In this document: one piece after another, positions 55,753 through 64,000 of the stretch
How positions within the stretch are numbered: position 1 is the first letter of the stretch
Layout: every line of letters begins with the position of its first letter
NCBI RefSeq assembly: GCF_000332155.1
Contig: NZ_KB235903.1
Coordinates: 1,143,311-1,207,310 of the forward strand
Reading direction: 5' to 3'
DNA length: 64,000 bases
DNA from: Kamptonema formosum PCC 6407
GTDB taxonomy: Bacteria > Cyanobacteriota > Cyanobacteriia > Cyanobacteriales > Microcoleaceae
Position numbers and translations under genes: made by a program
The notes under the pieces: generated by a model
What the model saw: only the letters and a program-made list of their open reading frames with translations
What the model was told of the DNA's origin: nothing
The model's database searches: none

Positions 55753-58101
55753 TCAGAATTTTTGAGCGGTGTTGTTATTTTGAGTACCTAATGTCTCCAG
55801 TTGATTGCTGTAAAGGCTTTCAAAATTCACTTGGCGGTGCATTGAGGTTTGGTCTGAGTTTTTAATGCCATTAACGACGGTTCCTAAGACAGAAGCACCG
55901 GAAATTTTTAATCCCTCTAGTGCTTTGGTGACGAGAGAGCGATCGGTGCGATCGAGCGCTACTACTAAGATTGTACCGTCGGTGTGAGCAGCGAGGATAT
56001 GTCCGTCTGCTAGACCAACAAGGGGTGGAGTGTCGTAGATCACTAAGTCGAAAAATGCTTGAAATTGCTCCATGAGATAGAGCATTTTTTTCGATGATAG
56101 GAGTTTGATCGGGTCAGGTGGGGTGTAGCCTGCTGTGAGTATGAAGAGGTTGTCTTCGTCTGGCGATCGCTGGATCGCGTCGTTGAGGCTGAGGTCTGTG
56201 GCGATCGCATCGCTGAGTCCCCGGACATTGGGTAGGCCTAAGCGCAGATGGAGTTGAGGTAAGCGCAAGTCAGCATCTACGAGTAACACCCGTAGGCCGA
56301 CGGCCGCTGCTGTCCTTGCCAGATAAAAAGCAATGGTTGACTTGCCATCTCCTGTCACTGCTGAACCGATTACTAAGGAACGCATAGATCTCCCTGGGGT
56401 TAGCAAGCGGATGTTTGTGTACAGGGAACGAAAGGCTTCTAAAAAGGAATAATCTAAATCCCCGTGTAACTTACTACCACCCAACTGTAGTTGTGGGCTT
56501 TTGCCTAGAGTTCCATCATTAACATTCTTAACTGATGCTCGCTGCTTAGATTTCTTGGTGATTCTCCTAAGTTTTTTCGTCTGGGGAACTAACCCTAACA
56601 CTGGTAGTTTCGTTCCCCATTTCACTTCTTCTGGGGTATGGAAAACTGTATTGAGCACTTCTATTACAAAGCCTACTGCTACGCCAAATAGGATGCTCAA
56701 TACTAATGCGATCGCTAAGTTTTTACCTTTATTGGTAACAGTCACCGATAAAGGTTTGCCGAATTCAGTTGTCAGGATCGTGGGTTCATTGATGATCGTC
56801 CACGGCGTGTCTTGCTGCCCTACACCTAGTTTGAGGGTTTCTCGTTTAGATAAGAATACCTTCAAGCTCTCTGTCGCTACCCCCAATTCTCGCTCCAAAT
56901 CTCCATACTGGCGGAGGACGGATGGTAATTCCCTGATATTTGCATTTAGACTATCTTCACTTGCTGTTAAGCTACGTTCTCGAGCTTCTAGCTGCTGGAT
57001 TTGGCCGGCTACTGTGTCGAGTGTCAATTGAGCTTCTTTCTGTAACAAGCCGCGTACATTTTGCTGCTTTTCTCGCAAAGACTGCATCGGCGGACTGTCT
57101 TCCCGAAATTGAGTTGCACTAATTGCCAATTGAGTTTCTAGTGTCTGAAGCTGGCTGATTAAGGTTTCGTAACCTTTCGGGTTAATTGTTACTACCCCGG
57201 CCATATTGCCCTGTTCTACCTGCGCTTTCAGGTTACTGTATAGCTTTCTGGTTTCAGCAAGCTGGGCTTGGAGAGTGACTTGGTTAGAGCCAATAGCGTT
57301 TCCTTGATCGGCGAAGCTTCTGCTAGTTAATTCTGGTAAACTCAGGTTAGCCTGCTGGCGCAGGGATTGCAGTTGTCGCTGTAGTTGATCGACTCGCATC
57401 CGCAGTGCTGGGAGCTGGCTATCAATGTACTCCATGCCCTTTGTAGTCTGTTTTAGACGCTCTTGGCGACTGTACTCTAAATAGTATTTAGAAACTGTAT
57501 CGAGGACAAACTTAATTTTATCCAGGTCTTTATCCTGGTAAGTAAATTCTATAATTTTCGTGCCCGCTTCTTTACCATCTTTAGCATAAGTAATCCGGCT
57601 AATTTTCAACTGATTATTGAGCTTTGTGTAGCTAACTTCTCGATAGTTAGCTTGTAGCTTTTTAACCAGCGGTTCCAGCAGTTTAGGGCTCTTTAGCACT
57701 CGCAATAGAGTCTGATAGTCTACCATACTGCTGTCTTCGACAGAGGAACCAACTTTGTTAACTTCATCAGCGCTGAAGTTGGCACTCTGAGACTGGATCA
57801 GCAATTGAGACAATCGACCTTCTGCCGTGATTGGCTCTACTAAAACCTGGAAACTGCCTTGATAGAGTCTGGTAATTTGCTTGGTTTTCCACAATACCAA
57901 CGAGCCAGAAATTCCGCTGAGTATGACCGCGATCGTTACCATGATCCCCATCCTTCTCCGCATTACAGCAAAGAGCCAACCTAAATCTAAAGGCTCTTGA
58001 TCGCTAGTATCGTTATTCCCTGGAGAGAGGTTGGGCCCTGGTTGAGGCATAGCGCCGTTGCGCTTCGATGTTGTTGGCTGGAAATGATATTCTGTATCCA
58101 T
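55753..58101 (-). CDS. Wzc-like polysaccharide co-polymerase / BY-kinase, second copy
   Basis: 782 residues with the same plan as the protein at 12385: TM1 (about 48-70), a Wzz domain with a long coiled coil, TM2 (about 455-480), and an ATPase with Walker A GDGKST (about 584), Walker A' LLVDADL (about 605) and Walker B LVIYDTPPL (about 688). The C-terminal tail has a single tyrosine (SLYSNQ) instead of the usual cluster. It starts 32 bp after the Wza-like gene, which points to an operon and a shared export complex spanning both membranes. The two Wzc copies differ widely in sequence, so they are old paralogues. Confidence 0.92.
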   Translation of the reverse strand: MDTEYHFQPTTSKRNGAMPQPGPNLSPGNNDTSDQEPLDLGWLFAVMRRRMGIMVTIAVILSGISGSLVLWKTKQITRLYQGSFQVLVEPITAEGRLSQLLIQSQSANFSADEVNKVGSSVEDSSMVDYQTLLRVLKSPKLLEPLVKKLQANYREVSYTKLNNQLKISRITYAKDGKEAGTKIIEFTYQDKDLDKIKFVLDTVSKYYLEYSRQERLKQTTKGMEYIDSQLPALRMRVDQLQRQLQSLRQQANLSLPELTSRSFADQGNAIGSNQVTLQAQLAETRKLYSNLKAQVEQGNMAGVVTINPKGYETLISQLQTLETQLAISATQFREDSPPMQSLREKQQNVRGLLQKEAQLTLDTVAGQIQQLEARERSLTASEDSLNANIRELPSVLRQYGDLERELGVATESLKVFLSKRETLKLGVGQQDTPWTIINEPTILTTEFGKPLSVTVTNKGKNLAIALVLSILFGVAVGFVIEVLNTVFHTPEEVKWGTKLPVLGLVPQTKKLRRITKKSKQRASVKNVNDGTLGKSPQLQLGGSKLHGDLDYSFLEAFRSLYTNIRLLTPGRSMRSLVIGSAVTGDGKSTIAFYLARTAAAVGLRVLLVDADLRLPQLHLRLGLPNVRGLSDAIATDLSLNDAIQRSPDEDNLFILTAGYTPPDPIKLLSSKKMLYLMEQFQAFFDLVIYDTPPLVGLADGHILAAHTDGTILVVALDRTDRSLVTKALEGLKISGASVLGTVVNGIKNSDQTSMHRQVNFESLYSNQLETLGTQNNNTAQKF

Positions 58102-58133
58102 ATTTTTTGATTGCTTCCTTAGCTAATAAAGTG

Positions 58134-59651
58134 TTATTTAGGCAATCTAATAAGTCCCAAGCTGTTGAGCAATGATAGGAGTGCATTACCAGTGCTTGGT
58201 ACTGCTAGAAGGGCAGCAGTGGGATTTAAAATCAGGTTAACAGTGTCTACTACTCCGGCTGTGGCGGAGCGTCTGACTACAATGATATCTTGATTTCGGA
58301 CGAGGGGGTTAGTCTGCTCGTTGATTCCTTGAGTAAAATCAAGTTGTATAATGCGCCGGGAAACAGTGCCATCGAAATTGAGGCGGAGTAGTTCTACGGA
58401 ACTTTTTTTAGCTCTACTACTGTTGAATCCTCCTGCTGCCATCAGTGCTTGGTTGAGGCTGGTGTTGGTGGGTACCTCTACCAATCCTGGTCTAACTATT
58501 TCTCCGACAACGTTGATTTGAATTTTTGCTGGAGAAAAGCTAGCGTCTGCGATCGCAGATATTTCTGCGGGGTTAATTTCCGCAGCAGTAGGAATTATAA
58601 TCGTATCTCCGTCTTGCAAAATCGTGTCTTGATTGACATCGCCGCTCTCTAAAAGTTGCCAGAGGTTAACACTAAAAATTTGTTCGGAACCGGCACTGGT
58701 GGGGCGACGCACCTGCACCTGGCGAATATCCGCTTGAGGCTTGAGGCCTCCAGCTAGCTGAATTGCCCGCGTTACTGTTGGCAGTCCTTGGACGCTTTGG
58801 GCGGATAAGGTATCTCCTCCGACTACGACATATCTCCCTGGGCGAGTTACCTCTCCTACCACTGCTACTGTACGAGCTTGACTAGGAGGAGGAGCAAAGG
58901 TAGAAATGGCGATTTGACGGGCTTCTGCTAGATTGACTGCTGGTGCTGTAGGTATGAAAATCGCATCTCCATCCCGCAAGGTGATGTCCGCAGATACGGT
59001 GCCAGTCTGTAAGTATTGCCATAGGTCAAAGGTTATGACTTGCGCTTGACCAACTCCCCCCGCTCGTCGCCGCACTTCTACTCGCCGAATGTCGGCAATT
59101 TGGGTCACGCCCTGAGCTCGTTCAATCGCCTGTACTAAAGTGGGAAATTGGACGGAAGGAACATTACCCGCTCCTGAACTTAAGGGAATACTATAGGAGC
59201 CTGGGCGGTTGACTTCTCCTGAAATCCAGACGTTGAGGGGTCGCGTCGCTTGCAAGCTAACTGTAATCTGGGGGCGTTTGAGAACCGGGGCGTAGGCATT
59301 AGAAATGGCAGTTGTTGCTTCCTCAAGGGTTAGCCCCTGGATGGAAATACTGCCAATTAGGGGTAACTGGATCACGCCACCTGCCGGAATTTGGTAGTTG
59401 CCGCTGAGTTGGGGCAAGTCGAAAATATCGACGCGAATGTTGTCTCCGCCTCCTAAAGTGTAAGTTCCCGTTGCGTTCGAGGAGTTGGCTCCCGAAGGAG
59501 GGGGAGCGGCATTCTGTGCAATTTGCTCTTGGGCGACCGTTGGCTGTGGGGAAGCGACACCTGCGATCGCTAACAGGCTCAGACCGGTCAAGAGGGGGAC
59601 GATTTGTCTGGGCAAACTTGCGTTCGCAATATACAACGTAATTTGCTTCAT
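58134..59651 (-). CDS. Wza-like polysaccharide export protein with three SLBB domains
   Basis: 505 residues. A signal peptide (about 1-41, ending VAQ) is followed by a Pro/Ala-rich stretch, a Poly_export domain (about 64-150: YTLGGGDNIRVDIFDLPQLSG) and three SLBB units opening with VWISGEVNRPG, VAVVGEVTRPG and INVVGEIVRPG. Proteins of this kind form the outer-membrane exit channel for exopolysaccharide. There is no lipobox Cys at the cleavage site, so it is not a classical Wza lipoprotein. It lies directly upstream of the Wzc-like gene and diverges from the Wzy-like gene with 220 bp between the starts. Confidence 0.93.
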   Translation of the reverse strand: MKQITLYIANASLPRQIVPLLTGLSLLAIAGVASPQPTVAQEQIAQNAAPPPSGANSSNATGTYTLGGGDNIRVDIFDLPQLSGNYQIPAGGVIQLPLIGSISIQGLTLEEATTAISNAYAPVLKRPQITVSLQATRPLNVWISGEVNRPGSYSIPLSSGAGNVPSVQFPTLVQAIERAQGVTQIADIRRVEVRRRAGGVGQAQVITFDLWQYLQTGTVSADITLRDGDAIFIPTAPAVNLAEARQIAISTFAPPPSQARTVAVVGEVTRPGRYVVVGGDTLSAQSVQGLPTVTRAIQLAGGLKPQADIRQVQVRRPTSAGSEQIFSVNLWQLLESGDVNQDTILQDGDTIIIPTAAEINPAEISAIADASFSPAKIQINVVGEIVRPGLVEVPTNTSLNQALMAAGGFNSSRAKKSSVELLRLNFDGTVSRRIIQLDFTQGINEQTNPLVRNQDIIVVRRSATAGVVDTVNLILNPTAALLAVPSTGNALLSLLNSLGLIRLPK

Positions 59652-59871
59652 GATTTTAATCTAACCTAGTGGGCGAAAAACTGCCAAACTGTGGGTTCTC
59701 ACTAGAAGGCAAAAGGTACCGGGCCTTAGTCAGAAGGAAATATACTTAAGTCATCTGCTCGCTAGATCTGGCAGTTTTGAGAAAGCTTGACTATATTTAA
59801 AGACAGACCTGCTCCTAGTTTATTTTTGCTAGACAGTAAATAAAAAGAAATATTTAAGGTCGGTACTACAA

Positions 59872-61215
59872 ATGAAAGAAATTCTCCGCGATCCTCTATT
59901 TTTATTAATTATTATAGCGATCGCTCTCATTGTACTGATATTAATTTATCAAGCAGTAGCCAAGAACAAAAAAATCGGGTTAAATCTGGAAAAAATCATT
60001 GCTGGCATATTTTTATTTGCGATTTCAGGAGCGTCAGGTGCAGGAGTGATGCCTTTTACTAAGTTGCACCCGCTCGTGATGGCAACGGATCGGACTACAC
60101 CTCCCACCATCATCGGACAGATCGGAATCTATGCTGCTTTTCTATTCGTATTATTTCCTCGACTGCGCTCTACTCTGAAAGATTATTTAAAAGCGTTCTT
60201 AATGACGATGAGTAGCGATCCGTCGTTAGCAATACTTTTATTTATGATCTTATTTTCACTTTTGTGGTCAGATACGAGTGATGTCAGCTTCAAAAATAGT
60301 TTAGTGATTTTAGAAGTAACAGTTATCGCTATTTACATAGGAAAGCAATATAGTTGGCAAGAGCTATATCCTTGGTGGCGTGTGGTCAACTTATGTGTTC
60401 TGTTGTGGAGCCTGTTGAAAACCAATGCGGATGAGGCTGGATGCTGGAATGGAATACTGGGTCACAAGAACCAGTTTTCATTTTTTATGGCTCAAACAGC
60501 GGTTTTATGGTTTTTATTTGCCTTTTATTCACCGAAAAATCGGCGTTTGGCGATTGTTTTTGGTTTGTTGGCTTCCTTGGCAGTCCAAAAAGGGTGTAGC
60601 GGAGCAAGCAGAATCTTGGTTATTATCTTATTAGGCCTTTGGTTTTATCTCAGTGTCATCAAAAAATTGCCGGTGCAGTGGGCTGTGATTTCAGTCATAC
60701 TTTTCCTAATCATCAGCATTTGTCTGGCAATTGTGGTGATTAATAATCTGGAGGCGATCGTTGTTGATGGTCTTAAAAAAGATATGACATTGACGGGGCG
60801 AACGGAATTTTGGCCGCAAATCGTAGATAAAATTAACGAGCGTCCCCTTCTGGGGTTTGGAGTTGCTGGTTTTTGGCAACCTTGGCGGGGTTTGGAAAAT
60901 CCAGCCCACAGTATTATCATCGTTAAAAGCCAATTTGTCCCCCCTCATTCTCACAATGGCTTTTTAGATTTAGCCTGTGATTTAGGTTGGGGAGGATTGA
61001 TATTATTTATGTTTTCATTTTTAAACAATCTTATCAAAGGAGTCGTATATTTAACTCGCACGCAACTTCCCGAAGCAGGCTTGCCTCTTTTCATCTTGAC
61101 CTATACACTAATGACAAACCTTACGGAAACAGGTCTTTTTGGGACAACCAGCATTTGGTTTTGGTACATTGTCATGTCAGTCCGCCTGAGTCGAGATATT
61201 TCAGTAAAGACTTAA
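59872..61215 (+). CDS. O-antigen ligase / Wzy-like polymerase
   Basis: 447 residues with about 11 membrane segments. The family loop is present: GRTEFWPQIVDKI, then LLGFGVAGFW and HSHNGFLDLACDLGWGG, which contains the conserved His of WaaL/Wzy_C proteins. It should polymerise or transfer lipid-linked sugar chains on the outer face of the inner membrane. Ligase and polymerase cannot be told apart by sequence. The Wza/Wzc/Wzx neighbours favour polymerase. It is followed by the flippase gene after 53 bp, probably in one transcript. Confidence 0.88.
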   Translation: MKEILRDPLFLLIIIAIALIVLILIYQAVAKNKKIGLNLEKIIAGIFLFAISGASGAGVMPFTKLHPLVMATDRTTPPTIIGQIGIYAAFLFVLFPRLRSTLKDYLKAFLMTMSSDPSLAILLFMILFSLLWSDTSDVSFKNSLVILEVTVIAIYIGKQYSWQELYPWWRVVNLCVLLWSLLKTNADEAGCWNGILGHKNQFSFFMAQTAVLWFLFAFYSPKNRRLAIVFGLLASLAVQKGCSGASRILVIILLGLWFYLSVIKKLPVQWAVISVILFLIISICLAIVVINNLEAIVVDGLKKDMTLTGRTEFWPQIVDKINERPLLGFGVAGFWQPWRGLENPAHSIIIVKSQFVPPHSHNGFLDLACDLGWGGLILFMFSFLNNLIKGVVYLTRTQLPEAGLPLFILTYTLMTNLTETGLFGTTSIWFWYIVMSVRLSRDISVKT

Positions 61216-61268
61216 ACGAAAAGAGAATTTTTTGAAAAATCACCTGCTTTGTAACGAATTGAAAACTT

Positions 61269-62615
61269 ATGATATTAGACAAGCTCTTTGCGTTTATAGA
61301 TCAGCTCAGCCCAGGACTACGTAAGGTGATTGCCAACACAACTTGGCTGTTTGCTGACAAGATATTGCAGCTAGGTCTGGGTTTGCTAGTAGGGTTGTGG
61401 GTTGCTCGTTACCTACAACCGGAGAGATTTGGTTTGCTCAATTATGCGATGGCGACAGCAGGGCTGTTTGCTCCCATTGCCAGCCTTGGGTTGGGTTCGA
61501 TCGTGATTCGCGATCTATCTCGGAATTCGTCTAATAAGGAAGAAATTCTAGGTACAGTTTTTGTCCTCAAAAACATTGGTGGCTTGATAGCTTTGTCATT
61601 AACCATCGTCACAGTAATTTTTCTAAATCCTACCGAACCCTATACTCAATTGTTAGTAGGAATAACAGCATTAGTAACTCTGTTTCAGCCTTTTGAAACC
61701 ATCGACTTTTGGTTCCAATCGCAAGTGCAATCAAAATATACCGTTTTGTCTACGAATGCGGCTTATTTGATTATGAGTGTTGTTAAAGTTATCCTCATTA
61801 ATCTCCGAGCTTCATTGCTCGCATTTTCTTGGATATTTAGTGCTGAATATGCTTTAAGGGCTGTGGGCTTTGTGATTGTTTATGAAGCAAATGGGAATCA
61901 GATATTAAGATGGCAATTTAACCGCAAGCTTGCTCTGGAATTGCTCAAGCAAAGCTGGCCGATGATTTTATCCGACTTCATGATCTTTATTTATATGCAG
62001 ATCGATCAGATCATGATGAAACAACTTAGTAGCGCGGAAGAATTAGGACTGTATGCAGCAGCCGTCAAAGTTTCTGGACTCTGGTATTTTGTGCCTATGG
62101 CTATAGTTGGCTCTGTTTTCCCATCGGTTGTTAAAGCTAAAGACATTAGTGAAACTCTTTATACAGAGCGCCTGCAAAAACTTTTATATTTAATGTCTTT
62201 AATATCTTATGCAGTTGCAATTCCTGTAATGCTGCTTGCACAGCCGATAGTGATTCTTTTATATGGAAAAAACTATCTTGGTGCTGCCCCCTCTTTAGCG
62301 GTTCTGATTTGGGCTGGGCTGTTTGTCTGCTTAGGAATCGCCAGAAGTACATGGCTAATTACAGAAGGATTCTTAAATCTTTCAGCCGCGACAACCGCTG
62401 TGGGCGCAGTTGTTAATATTATATTAAACTTTATTTTAATTCCCCGCTATGGTGGTTTGGGAGCAGGGATTGCTACTCTGATTGCACAGATGTCAGCTTC
62501 TTATTTAGCCCACGCACTTTACCCGAAAACTAGAAAGATGTTTTGGATGCAAACGAAGGCAATTTTTCTAGTAGATATTATCAAGAAAATAGGTCAATTA
62601 TCTGCGAGGAGATAA
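61269..62615 (+). CDS. Wzx-like oligosaccharide flippase, second copy
   Basis: 448 residues with about 12-14 membrane segments. The N-terminus (LRKVIANTTWLFADKILQLGLGLLVGLWVARYL) is typical of the RfbX/Wzx polysaccharide transporter family. It should flip undecaprenyl-linked repeat units. It shows little resemblance to the flippase at 16578, so the two serve different repeat units or pathways (inference). It is co-directional with the Wzy-like gene and the glycosyltransferase at 63133. Confidence 0.9.
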   Translation: MILDKLFAFIDQLSPGLRKVIANTTWLFADKILQLGLGLLVGLWVARYLQPERFGLLNYAMATAGLFAPIASLGLGSIVIRDLSRNSSNKEEILGTVFVLKNIGGLIALSLTIVTVIFLNPTEPYTQLLVGITALVTLFQPFETIDFWFQSQVQSKYTVLSTNAAYLIMSVVKVILINLRASLLAFSWIFSAEYALRAVGFVIVYEANGNQILRWQFNRKLALELLKQSWPMILSDFMIFIYMQIDQIMMKQLSSAEELGLYAAAVKVSGLWYFVPMAIVGSVFPSVVKAKDISETLYTERLQKLLYLMSLISYAVAIPVMLLAQPIVILLYGKNYLGAAPSLAVLIWAGLFVCLGIARSTWLITEGFLNLSAATTAVGAVVNIILNFILIPRYGGLGAGIATLIAQMSASYLAHALYPKTRKMFWMQTKAIFLVDIIKKIGQLSARR

Positions 62616-62697
62616 ACGGATTTTTGTCAATACATTAAAAGTTAGGAAGTTAGGAAGTTAGGAAGTTACGAAATGAAGAATAATCAGCTAGATATCA

Positions 62698-62780
62698 AGG
62701 TGTAATTTTGCATCGCTCTCATTTGGGCGGTCAAGTCACCGCCAAGATGGTTGTGTTACGGATACTTTTGTGCAAGTCCT
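62698..62780. mobile_element. MITE-like relic related to 2930-3020 (opposite strand)
   Basis: On the minus strand it begins AGGACTTGCACAAAAGTATC, continues CGTAAC, and has a TTGGCGGTGACTTGACCGCC hairpin, matching the order in the element at 2930-3020. The far end near 62698 is eroded. Confidence 0.5.
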
Positions 62781-62948
62781 GAATGAGTTTTATGAACTTC
62801 ACAAAATGCAACATAAAGATATTGTAAATTTAATCTACGCTAGCACGTCTAAGCCAATTTGCAGACTATAATTAGAATAATCTTTACTCTCAACCGAGAG
62901 CAAGTGATGCCAATCAGTAGGAGTAGATACTTAAAAGGTAAAATAAAT

Positions 62949-63091
62949 ATGACTCAAAAGCAGGCTTCCTGAGTATTTTTGCTTTTGCCTTCTGTCTGCT
63001 ACTGATGACCGAAACAAGTGCGGTAGATTCCGAGAACAATCCATTCTGCGGACACAGAAAGCGCCAACTACAAAGCCTAAAATTGGTCTGA
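62949..63091 (+). pseudogene. Possible frameshifted short secreted peptide gene
   Basis: An ATG at 62949, preceded by an AAAAGG ribosome-binding-like site, stops after MTQKQAS. The shifted frame then reads a hydrophobic SIFAFAFCLLL stretch followed by TSAVDSENNPFCGHRKR and a stop at 63091. One indel near 62965 would join them into a ~47-residue signal-peptide-like product. The reading is tentative. Confidence 0.2.
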
Positions 63092-63132
63092 GTCAGTCTT
63101 GCCGATACTAAACTATAAGTAGAGTCCAAGTA

Positions 63133-64000
63133 ATGTCCAATTACCAAATTCAAACACCAGTTGCTTTTATTATCTTCAAACGTCCAGATACAACGGCCAA
63201 AGTATTTGAAGTAATTCGTCAGATCAAACCTCCTAAATTGTTAGTTGTGGCTGATGGCCCCCGTGCAGATAGACCAGGAGAAGATAAAGAATGCGCTGCG
63301 GTTAGGGCTATTATCGATCGAGTAGATTGGGACTGTGAAGTATTGAAAAATTATGCAGATACTAATTTAGGTTGTCGGCAGCGTGTTGCTAGCGGCATAG
63401 ATTGGATATTTGATACAGTTGAAGAGGCAATTATTATCGAAGATGATTGTCTGCCCGATCCTACATTTTTCCGCTTTGCTGAAGAATTGCTGGAACGCTA
63501 TCGATACGATCAAAGAGTGATGTCCATTTCTGGTCAAAATGTTCAATTTGGGCGACAGCGAACAGACTATAGCTATTACTTTTCTTGCTATACTCACTGC
63601 TGGAGTTGGGCGAGTTGGAGACGAGCTTGGAAACACTACGATTTAGATATGAAGTTGTGGCCAGAAATTCGCGATGGCAATTTTTTAACAGATATTCTCA
63701 AAGATCCCCGCGCGGTGAGAGTGTGGACAAATGCTTTCCAACTCTGTTACGAAGGAAAACTAAATACCTGGGATTTTCAATGGGCATTTGCTAGTTTCAT
63801 TCAAAATGGATTGAACATTATTTCTCAAACCAATTTAGTGTCTAACATTGGTCATGGGGCGGGTGGTACTCATACACCAGATGTTGACAGTCCTTATAAT
63901 AATATGCCTACAGAACCTCTAGAATTTCCTCTGAAGCATCCTCCCTTTTTGATTCGGGATACCCAAGCAGATAATTTCACCCAAAATACTTTATACGATT
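63133..64000 (+). CDS. Glycosyltransferase, GT-A type, HlpA-like (3' end beyond window)
   Basis: At least 289 residues from the ATG at 63133, still open at the window end. MSNYQIQTPVAFIIFKRPDTT is the usual start of these nucleotide-diphospho-sugar transferases. LLVVADGPR and the acidic EDDCLPDPTFF (near residue 115, the DXD-type metal site) follow, then SCYTHCWSWASWRRAW, typical of the family. It should add a sugar to a lipid-linked intermediate in the cytoplasm. The place after Wzy-like and Wzx-like genes puts it in the same exopolysaccharide cluster. The C-terminus is unknown. Confidence 0.85.
   Translation, partial: MSNYQIQTPVAFIIFKRPDTTAKVFEVIRQIKPPKLLVVADGPRADRPGEDKECAAVRAIIDRVDWDCEVLKNYADTNLGCRQRVASGIDWIFDTVEEAIIIEDDCLPDPTFFRFAEELLERYRYDQRVMSISGQNVQFGRQRTDYSYYFSCYTHCWSWASWRRAWKHYDLDMKLWPEIRDGNFLTDILKDPRAVRVWTNAFQLCYEGKLNTWDFQWAFASFIQNGLNIISQTNLVSNIGHGAGGTHTPDVDSPYNNMPTEPLEFPLKHPPFLIRDTQADNFTQNTLYD

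Larger units (their letters stand above)
62616..63132. other. 517-bp gap with repeats and a possible broken small gene
   Basis: Holds GTTAGGAA direct repeats (62640-62668), a MITE-like relic (62698-62780) and a possible frameshifted short secreted peptide (62949-63091). An opposite-strand open frame at 62914-63153 is not credited because it overlaps the glycosyltransferase start and has no family features. Confidence 0.5.

Noticed and set aside
55653-55865. 70-codon plus-strand frame
   Set aside because: Overlaps the end of the Wzc-like gene antisense, with no start signal or domain.

Overview
The window looks like a chromosomal segment of a filamentous, Oscillatoriales-type cyanobacterium. 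The evidence is the very frequent HIP1 octamer (GCGATCGC and close variants), abundant 7-bp tandem repeats between genes (TAGCCCC, AACAGTT, AACAACT, TAATGGC), many small fold-back elements, and cyanobacterial gene families: a DUF3318 protein, an RNase HI with a C-terminal extension, a Ski2-type helicase, and giant haemagglutination-domain proteins ending in CHAT. Genus-level placement is inference. I see no tRNA, rRNA, CRISPR array, transposase or prophage gene.

Layout. 0.1-6 kb: a Ski2/DSHCT-type helicase and an exported GHL10 glycoside-hydrolase-like protein. 6-12 kb: a CHASE4-type/HAMP/PAS/PAS/GGDEF/EAL c-di-GMP protein, a DUF3318 protein, an exported MsrA and a LysE-type exporter. 12.4-18 kb: first exopolysaccharide block, with a Wzc-like BY-kinase, a GT4 glycosyltransferase and a Wzx-like flippase. 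18.1-20.7 kb: a PLP aminotransferase convergent with a RuBisCO-like protein (RLP), a plausible methionine-salvage pair. 21.1-41.8 kb: two tandem giant genes (3379 and 3410 codons), each encoding a signal peptide, a two-partner-secretion (TPS) haemagglutination domain, a long repetitive beta-helix and a C-terminal CHAT cysteine-protease domain. 42-47 kb: an M16 peptidase, a PG-binding/C39-like peptidase, an AI-2E-type permease and RNase HI. 47.2-47.9 kb: a small pair of overlapping unknown genes resembling an orphan toxin and immunity module. 47.9-49.8 kb: an RTX-type calcium-binding exoprotein. 50.5-54.6 kb: a third, compact TPS-CHAT protein. 55-64 kb: a stand-alone response regulator and the second exopolysaccharide block (a Wzc-like BY-kinase and a Wza-like SLBB protein on the minus strand; a Wzy/O-antigen-ligase-like protein, a Wzx-like flippase and a glycosyltransferase cut by the window end on the plus strand).

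Theme. Most of the window concerns the cell surface: polysaccharide polymerisation and export, three secreted adhesin-protease fusions, an RTX protein, an exported glycosidase-like protein and a c-di-GMP enzyme. The most unusual system is the TPS-CHAT set. Its two ends (TPS domain and CHAT protease) are strongly conserved between paralogues, while the beta-helix body differs in repeat type and length. No TpsB (FhaC/ShlB-like) transporter lies in the window.

Intergenic DNA is dense with repeats: a family of elements with AGGACTT-type ends, two covarying hairpins, a 61-bp core with 30-bp tandem units present as inverted copies about 24 kb apart, and several fold-back elements. Some repeats reach into genes: three stop codons lie inside heptamer arrays, and one ORF carries an in-frame GC-rich repeat.
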